From contig JAFKLS010000018.1 of NCBI GenBank assembly GCA_017304675.1, positions 558,001 through 622,000 on the forward strand: a stretch of DNA of 64,000 nucleotides, given 5' to 3'. The translations under genes were made by a program, and so were the position numbers. The stretch's first letter is position 1. Every line of letters begins with the position of its first letter. The DNA is from Sphingobacteriia bacterium (lineage in GTDB: Bacteria > Bacteroidota > Bacteroidia > Chitinophagales > Chitinophagaceae). This document shows, piece by piece, positions 37,330 to 42,641 of this stretch. The notes under the pieces were generated by a model. That model had not been told where the DNA came from. It searched no databases and saw nothing but the letters and a program-made list of their open reading frames with translations.

Positions 37330-38406
37330 TTAGTTGGAAAGAATTTTCTCCAAATCTTCTAACGAAATATTAATTGATAATATCTTATACGCAGAATCTA
37401 ATAAAAAATTAGTTGGGAAAAAGTGAATTCCTAAATCATGCACTGTTATCTGATTCAAATCCCATAACTGAAGCCAATTCATATTATTTTCAATTATAGC
37501 TTTTCTCATCTCACTTTGTTTTTCTTTTTTATCAATAGATACTGATACTATTTCAAGGCTTTTTGTAGAGTGATATTTTTTATATAACGTGCTTAAATGA
37601 GACATTTGAGCTAAACAGGGACTACATGAAGAATACCAAAAATCAACAAATATGTATTTATATTCATTTTTTTCAATTTTAGCAGTTTCATTAAATGAAA
37701 GCAGCGTATTTGGAAATAAAGAACCGATTGATAATTGTTTCCTGTTTGACAAAACTTTTTTACACGAAACTCCTATAAGTGATGATTTAACAGGTTCTTT
37801 AAAATATATTTCTTCATGGATTGTTTTAAATTTAAAACTCCTCCTATTTATTCTATCAAATAAATTCCAAGCTGCTACAAATGAGTTTTGATTATGAAGA
37901 GCATAATCATAAATTATACTATCTTTTGCAAGTTCATATTGTTCAAGAATTTTATCTTGTTCATTATTACTATCAGTATTATGGAGGTTTTGAAAATTAT
38001 CAATCTTATTATTAATAGAATTTAAAGCCGGTAAATAATTTTCTTTATATTCATCCTGATAAATGGATAAATCTTCAATTTCAAATTTTTTATTTTTTTG
38101 AAAGATTGTAACAGTATTTTGTCCCGGACTAACGAAAAATGGCCCTGTAGCTATTTCTTCATTGTTTTCATTAACAAAAACGATTCTGAACATATGAACA
38201 CATTGAATTTCACCATTAATGTTGTACGATTTTTCGTTGTTATATTTTTTTGAATCGTAAAGTTTAATTGAGCTATTTAATGCTGAGCTTAATCTAACAT
38301 CTGAAGCTTTAATATTAATAAAGTTTATTTTGAGATAAAACGGTTTGTTTTGGGCTGCTAAGTTTTTGAAGACAATCAGTAACAACAACAAATAAAATTT
38401 TCTCAC
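37330..38406 (-). CDS. TlpA-like thioredoxin-fold protein, second copy
   Basis: 358 residues from the GTG at 38406, giving a proper signal peptide (MRKFYLLLLLIVFKNLAAQ); the frame stays open to a TTG at 38436 inside a hairpin, which I excluded. A C-terminal thioredoxin domain has CSPC (YSSCSPCLAQM) and cis-Pro in FFPTNFLLDSAYK. It is a diverged paralogue of the protein at 35903-36901, sharing FPTNFLLDS and the IS..DL.. end. It follows precursor 2, as the first copy follows precursor 1. Confidence 0.85.
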   Translation of the reverse strand: MRKFYLLLLLIVFKNLAAQNKPFYLKINFINIKASDVRLSSALNSSIKLYDSKKYNNEKSYNINGEIQCVHMFRIVFVNENNEEIATGPFFVSPGQNTVTIFQKNKKFEIEDLSIYQDEYKENYLPALNSINNKIDNFQNLHNTDSNNEQDKILEQYELAKDSIIYDYALHNQNSFVAAWNLFDRINRRSFKFKTIHEEIYFKEPVKSSLIGVSCKKVLSNRKQLSIGSLFPNTLLSFNETAKIEKNEYKYIFVDFWYSSCSPCLAQMSHLSTLYKKYHSTKSLEIVSVSIDKKEKQSEMRKAIIENNMNWLQLWDLNQITVHDLGIHFFPTNFLLDSAYKILSINISLEDLEKILSN

Positions 38407-38434
38407 TTTTAAAAGTTTAAATACGATAATTAAC

Positions 38435-38462
38435 AAACAGATGCTACTAATAGCATCTGTTT
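38435..38462. terminator. Hairpin after precursor 2
   Basis: AAACAGATGCTA (38435-38446), loop CTAA, TAGCATCTGTTT (38451-38462): a 12-bp perfect stem, 13 bases after the precursor stop and 28 bases before the TlpA start. Sequence unrelated to the hairpin after precursor 1, but same place and strength. Confidence 0.7.
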
Positions 38463-38475
38463 GGATAAAATTCTA

Positions 38476-38685
38476 TTAAGACATACATGTTCCAGATCCG
38501 CCATCTTCTGTATAGCAGCCGCATTTTTTACCTTTTTTAGCACAATCAGAGTCTTTATTACACGAACCAGCACATTTGCTATCATCATCATCATCAAAAC
38601 TTAACTCATCAGCTATTCCACCAACAACTTTTTTTGCTTGTTCTCTGCTTAATACAGTACCCAGGCTTGCAAATTTTTTGTTCAT
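38476..38685 (-). CDS. Double-glycine leader peptide with ICK-like six-cysteine core (precursor 2)
   Basis: 69 residues. Leader MNKKFASLGTVLSREQAKKV followed by VGG, matching the LSxEQxKxVxGG form of C39 substrates. An acidic stretch (residues 31-35, five Asp) precedes the core. Cys at 38, 42, 48, 55, 57 and 67: C-x3-C-x5-C-x6-C-x-C-x9-C, within the cystine-knot consensus. Closest relative is precursor 1. Likely exported, with disulfides set by the VKOR/TlpA proteins of the island. Confidence 0.82.
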   Translation of the reverse strand: MNKKFASLGTVLSREQAKKVVGGIADELSFDDDDDSKCAGSCNKDSDCAKKGKKCGCYTEDGGSGTCMS

Positions 38686-38715
38686 TTTTAAATTTTAAAA
38701 GTTAAATAATATTTG

Positions 38716-38808
38716 CCTGTAGCTTTTTTGCTTCAACAGGCTTTGGCAGTTTGGCAACCCTGTTGTGCACTGCAGGGTGTAGGCAGCCAAACCATTTTTT
38801 ACCTGTTG
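38716..38808 (-). promoter_or_regulatory. Structured 5' leader element of precursor 2
   Basis: Nested stems CAACAGG/CCTGTTG (38734-38740 with 38802-38808), GTTTGG/CCAAAC (38749-38754 with 38787-38792) and ACCCTG/CAGGGT (38757-38762 with 38773-38778). CCTGT (38716-38720) can alternatively pair with ACAGG (38736-38740). It starts one base after the VKOR-fusion stop codon, and the sequence similarity to copy 1 continues into the last codons of that gene. Confidence 0.7.
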
Positions 38809-38809
38809 C

Positions 38810-40429
38810 CTATTCAGATAAAAAATATGCTAAATCTCTTATGTTATACATATCGGGTAACTGATAGCCATTTATAAAAAAAGTAGGCGTAAATGCAATA
38901 TCTGTCTGCTTGCACCACACCTCCATGGCTTTCAATTTTTCATCCTGCTGTTTTAATTCCCCATTCATTGGATACTTAGCCGCAAAAACATCATAATCTT
39001 TTTTGTCAGCCAAATACCAATCATCTAATGCTTTGGCTATTACTGCAGCATTTTCTTTAGCTGCAATAGCCATCAAATGTTTTACAGGCTTGCTTCTTTT
39101 ATCGTCTTCATTAGCAGTTGCTGTAAAAATGATTTGCGCTTTAATATTAGTATTGTCTTGTATTATTTTTTCAATATCGGGATGTGCATTAGCACAAGGT
39201 CCGCAATAAGGGTTACACACCTTTATAAGAATATGTGTAGCATTAGGGTTGCCAATAGTAATCCCTAAGCCTGTAGCAGAAATCGTTATCTGCTTTTGTT
39301 TGTGCAATAAAGCTTCAAAAATGCGGGTATCATATTTTAAACGCATCAATTGCCTGCTTTTGCTTTTAGCTTCTTGTAATCGTATTAAAACAGGTTTTAA
39401 CAAATACCAACCAATAACAGGCAAAACAAAAGCAAGAACAACTTGCGACGCTGGTTGCCAGCTAAAAAAAGTTATAGGAAAATAATTACCTGCGATAAAT
39501 TGATTTGTACCAAAACTTATTATTAAAACGACTTGCACTGTTAAACATAACACACACCACTGTTTAGCCACCCTCCATTGATAATATACTGAAAATACTG
39601 TATAAGGTAAAGCACTAATATTCAACCAAAATAAAAGGGGATAACTAAACTGTACATCAGTATAAGCAGTAATCAGAAAGTATAATAAACTACCGCCGAA
39701 ATAAAAAAAACCCATTTCACTCCAACTCAATTTCCCCAAAACCTTACTTGCCTTACTACTTAAAACTGCATCACAATTAGTTTTCGCAAAACCTGTACAT
39801 ATATTTTTCAGTACCGGGTTGTGTTTATCTATTTCATACCAAACTAATAAGCAACTTATCAATAAACCAGTTAACATCAGTATACCTGTGATAGCCAACC
39901 ACCAAAGCACATTTACCGGCAACCTGGTATTTTTTATAAGTACACCAACAACCGCAAGTAAGCCTATTAATAATAAAGCAGGTGTTTTAAATTTGTCTAC
40001 TCTCTCTTTCCATCGGTTCTTCGTAAAGTTGTCTTCTGCTGAGCGCTGTGTTTTCTCAGCAATTAATGCGGTATTATTCCATAATTTCAAAAATGCATTT
40101 GTTGATTTTGTAACCTTATTACCTTTTATATCGGCATAATGCACAACACCATTTTGTATGGCTGTTACGGTAATAAAAGGCTTACCCGTTTCTTTCAGAA
40201 GTGTAATGAAAGGTAAGGGTATGTCAACCAACTTCTCATTGGTTACACTTAAAGCCGCTACTTCCATTTTATAGTTTTTCTTTAAAACATCTGAGATACT
40301 TAGTAAACTGGGGTAATCCGGATGGTTATGTAATGCTTCATTTACGCCAAAAACTGTATGTTTTACATCCAATTGCTTCAGAAAACAAGCAACAGTATTC
40401 GTTAAATTATTTAATACATTAAAAATCAT
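38810..40429 (-). CDS. C39-like domain - VKOR - thioredoxin fusion protein
   Basis: 539 residues. Residues 1-125 resemble a C39-type domain but lack the catalytic Cys and His (HNHPDYPSLLSISDVLKK is recognisable), so it may bind leaders rather than cut. Residues ~150-345 are a VKOR domain with the CVLC redox pair (292-295) and a loop pair Cys211/Cys219. The C-terminal thioredoxin has CGPC (409-412), plus Cys405. Such fusions drive disulfide bond formation in exported proteins. It heads the minus-strand operon; the acceptor substrate is presumably the Cys-rich precursors. Confidence 0.88.
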   Translation of the reverse strand: MIFNVLNNLTNTVACFLKQLDVKHTVFGVNEALHNHPDYPSLLSISDVLKKNYKMEVAALSVTNEKLVDIPLPFITLLKETGKPFITVTAIQNGVVHYADIKGNKVTKSTNAFLKLWNNTALIAEKTQRSAEDNFTKNRWKERVDKFKTPALLLIGLLAVVGVLIKNTRLPVNVLWWLAITGILMLTGLLISCLLVWYEIDKHNPVLKNICTGFAKTNCDAVLSSKASKVLGKLSWSEMGFFYFGGSLLYFLITAYTDVQFSYPLLFWLNISALPYTVFSVYYQWRVAKQWCVLCLTVQVVLIISFGTNQFIAGNYFPITFFSWQPASQVVLAFVLPVIGWYLLKPVLIRLQEAKSKSRQLMRLKYDTRIFEALLHKQKQITISATGLGITIGNPNATHILIKVCNPYCGPCANAHPDIEKIIQDNTNIKAQIIFTATANEDDKRSKPVKHLMAIAAKENAAVIAKALDDWYLADKKDYDVFAAKYPMNGELKQQDEKLKAMEVWCKQTDIAFTPTFFINGYQLPDMYNIRDLAYFLSE

Positions 40430-40510
40430 AAATTCAATAAAAAATGAAAATAATATTAAAATTTATTCAAAAAATAGTAGATATCTATATTTTTATAACC
40501 CGTTTTCTTC

Positions 40511-40553
40511 ATATTTGTTCTAGCAACAGAAAGCAACCCCCCGCAACAAATAT
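40511..40553. promoter_or_regulatory. Inverted repeat upstream of the LuxR-type regulator
   Basis: ATATTTGTT (40511-40519) and AACAAATAT (40545-40553) are perfect 9-bp inverted repeats, nine bases before the regulator ATG, in the 133-base gap that separates it from the divergent VKOR-fusion gene. It could be an operator or an RNA hairpin. The loop contains CCCCCC. Confidence 0.5.
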
Positions 40554-40562
40554 TTTTTAATT

Positions 40563-41228
40563 ATGCAAACTGTTGTAATTGCAGACGATCATGCTTTGCA
40601 TCGCAAAGCGTATAGGAATTATATTGAAAGCACCGGTAATTATGTTGTTATTGCTGAAGCTACAGATGGGTTACAATTATTATTCACATTACAACAACTA
40701 ACTGCTTTACCGAATATAGCATTTATAGATTTAAAAATGCCAATAATAGATGGCATTGCTGCCATTGATATAATAAACTATTTATATCCCACAATAAAAT
40801 GTGTAGGCTTTTCTCAATATACACAACCTAATATTATTGTAGATGTTTTAATGGCGGGAGCCAAAGGCTTTTTACAAAAGGGTTTTGAAGAGGAAATTGA
40901 AAATTTATATAATGCTTTACAAAAAGAAGAAATTTTCGTTACCAGCAATCAAAGAAATGCGTTACAGTTTTATAAAGAATGTTTCAAATGCAGCCAGGTT
41001 ATCAATCCGGCAATTGGTACTTTAACAAAAAAAGAAATATTATTTCTAAAATTAATTGCAAATGGCCTTTCGTATGAAGATATTTCAAAATTATTATTTA
41101 TATCAATAAGTACTTTAAATAATCATCAGGCAAATATTAAACATAAAACCGGCTTTGCAGATAAACAACAACAAACTTTATTTGCACAACAATCCGGGAT
41201 AGCAAAAAGCCTAAGGTTTAACAATTAG
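40563..41228 (+). CDS. NarL/LuxR-family response regulator
   Basis: 221 residues: an N-terminal receiver domain with acidic pocket at residues 8-9 and phospho-acceptor Asp56 (IAFIDLKMPIIDG), and a C-terminal LuxR-type HTH (about 155-200; LTKKEILFLKLIANGLSYED). No kinase is encoded next to it, so it needs a partner elsewhere or is phosphorylated by a general route. It is divergent from the VKOR-fusion gene and the only gene in the island besides the third precursor on the plus strand. Likely controls bacteriocin production. Confidence 0.88.
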   Translation: MQTVVIADDHALHRKAYRNYIESTGNYVVIAEATDGLQLLFTLQQLTALPNIAFIDLKMPIIDGIAAIDIINYLYPTIKCVGFSQYTQPNIIVDVLMAGAKGFLQKGFEEEIENLYNALQKEEIFVTSNQRNALQFYKECFKCSQVINPAIGTLTKKEILFLKLIANGLSYEDISKLLFISISTLNNHQANIKHKTGFADKQQQTLFAQQSGIAKSLRFNN

Positions 41229-41340
41229 CTTTTTCTTCAATCAGCCTTTGAAAACAAGTTTTTAACCTATTTATAAAAAATTATTGTAAACTTAAGTTTG
41301 CCCACACTCTAGCGTGTAAATACTTCCAAAAAGAAAGTTA

Positions 41341-41387
41341 CCATAGCCGCTATCAAATACACCAATAGGCCCTTGTTTTTGCTGCAT
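41341..41387 (-). pseudogene. Remnant of the 5' end of murI in the right repeat
   Basis: The ATG at 41387 and the next 15 codons of murI (MQQKQGPIGVFDSGY) are duplicated here, then the sequence breaks into island DNA at 41340. It has no continuation and is not functional. Confidence 0.85.
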
Positions 41388-41391
41388 AAAA

Positions 41392-41422
41392 AAACCGTGA
41401 ACGATTTAATCATTCACGGTTT
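41392..41422 (-). terminator. ompH terminator hairpin in the right repeat
   Basis: AAACCGTGAA and TTCACGGTTT form a 10-bp stem; on the minus strand the T7 run follows. It lies 22 bases after the stop of ompH. Identical to the hairpin next to murI. Confidence 0.8.
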
Positions 41423-41444
41423 AAAAGTATAGTAAAAATTTTAC

Positions 41445-42059
41445 TTAGTGTTTTACTGCAGGTTTGTTTACAGGAGCACCAGTTGCAGCAGGTTTAATAC
41501 CGCCTTTTAAAGCTTTAATCTGGTCTTCTACCTCTTTAGGTAAAGGTATTCTCATTTTATCTAATACGCGCAAGTTAAACTCCTGAGCTTGTGCCATATC
41601 AAAATACTCGAATACATCAGGTTTAAAGATATGTGTATACTTATGTTCAGCAATTACCTCTTGCATAGCAGCATACATTTTCTCTAAATACGGTTGTAAG
41701 AGATCGTTTTGTTTTTTCTGTAATAATTGGTTTTGATATTGCTGCCAGTTTACCAATTTAATTTTTAACTCATTTACTGCTTTTTCACGAATTTCTTTCA
41801 GAGCGGGTTTTTTAGACAGTTCTACAGAGTCTTTTTTCAGGGCACTGTCTTTTGCTAAAAATTCGCTGTAAGTATAATCGTATTCAGTTTTCAAAGAATC
41901 GTTTACGTATTTCTGTAAAAGTGTATCAATTTTTTGAATGCCGGGCATTAAGCTTAAAACAGCTTCTCTGTCGAACAAACCGATTTTCACTTGTGCATTG
42001 ACATTGCTGAAGGAAGCAACACTAATAATAACTGCCAATGCTACTGCAACTTTTTTCAT
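41445..42059 (-). CDS. OmpH/Skp family periplasmic chaperone, second copy
   Basis: 204 residues. Signal peptide MKKVAVALAVIISVASFSNVNAQ. The mature protein is a long helical coiled coil (RQKVNDSLKTEYDYTYSEFL-type and KNDLLQPYLEKMYAAMQEVI) as in OmpH/Skp, which hold outer-membrane proteins on the way to the BAM complex. A low-complexity Pro/Ala tail (PAATGAPVNKPAVKH) ends it. It follows the other ompH by 33 bases. Its 3' end is in the right 179-bp repeat. Confidence 0.9.
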   Translation of the reverse strand: MKKVAVALAVIISVASFSNVNAQVKIGLFDREAVLSLMPGIQKIDTLLQKYVNDSLKTEYDYTYSEFLAKDSALKKDSVELSKKPALKEIREKAVNELKIKLVNWQQYQNQLLQKKQNDLLQPYLEKMYAAMQEVIAEHKYTHIFKPDVFEYFDMAQAQEFNLRVLDKMRIPLPKEVEDQIKALKGGIKPAATGAPVNKPAVKH

Positions 42060-42092
42060 TGTTTGATTGATTTATAATTTAATATTTGTTTA

Positions 42093-42608
42093 CTATATTT
42101 TAATTCCCAATTCTCTTAACACATCATCACTCTTGTCCAGCTTGGGGTCGGCAAATATAACGGTAATTCCCTCACTTTTATCTAAAACAAAATCGTATGC
42201 TCTTGCCACTGCAATTTTTTGAATAGCATTGTATACTTTGTCTTGTATTGGCTTTACCAGCCTTTGTCTTTCTTTAAACAGATCGCCTTCGTAACCAAAA
42301 CGTTTTTTTTGCAGGTCTCTTACTTCCTTTTCCTTATTAAACAATTCTGTTTCCCTTTTCTTTTTCAACTCCTCACTCAGCATAAATTGCTCTGCATCAT
42401 AATTCTTATACATCCTGTCTAACTCCACCTGTTTATCATCTATCTCTTTTTGCCATTGAGCACTGATCTGTTGAATTTTTTTATCGGCATCCTTATACTC
42501 CGGCATTTTATCTAAAATGTATTTCGTATCAATCACCGCGTAACGCTGCGCCTGCACGCCAAGTGCAGTAAGCAGAAAAAAGGCAGCAATAAATAATATT
42601 TTCTTCAT
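42093..42608 (-). CDS. OmpH/Skp family periplasmic chaperone, first copy
   Basis: 171 residues. Signal MKKILFIAAFFLLTALGVQAQ, then RYAVIDTKYILDKMPEYKDADKKIQQIS, the family start, and a charged helical hairpin. Skp-type chaperone for outer-membrane proteins. Encoded 33 bases after bamA, within the envelope-assembly cluster. OmpH proteins in Bacteroidota often occur as tandem pairs like this. Confidence 0.92.
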   Translation of the reverse strand: MKKILFIAAFFLLTALGVQAQRYAVIDTKYILDKMPEYKDADKKIQQISAQWQKEIDDKQVELDRMYKNYDAEQFMLSEELKKKRETELFNKEKEVRDLQKKRFGYEGDLFKERQRLVKPIQDKVYNAIQKIAVARAYDFVLDKSEGITVIFADPKLDKSDDVLRELGIKI

Positions 42609-42641
42609 ACAAGGTATTTTATTAGAATATGGGCAATGTTT

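Larger units (their letters stand above)
31440..41340. mobile_element. Inserted AT-rich island encoding a cysteine-rich peptide secretion system
   Basis: The segment lies between the two 179-bp repeats of the ompH-murI junction and is visibly more AT-rich than the flanks. It carries three double-glycine precursor genes, HlyD, a C39-ABC exporter, two TlpA proteins, a VKOR-thioredoxin fusion and a LuxR-type regulator. No integrase or transposase is visible. The direct repeats would allow precise excision by homologous recombination, restoring ompH-murI. Integration of a circle carrying the junction, or a large duplication at insertion, are possible origins. Confidence 0.75.
41341..41519. repeat. 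Right 179-bp direct repeat bounding the island
   Basis: Matches 31261-31439 with one substitution and two compensating single-base indels. It spans the murI 5' end, the hairpin and the last 25 codons of ompH; here the ompH part is the functional one. Confidence 0.95.

Noticed and set aside
32218..40429. Lanthipeptide or lasso peptide cluster
   Set aside because: No lanthionine synthetase, cyclodehydratase, radical-SAM or lasso cyclase gene is present; the redox genes fit disulfide chemistry.
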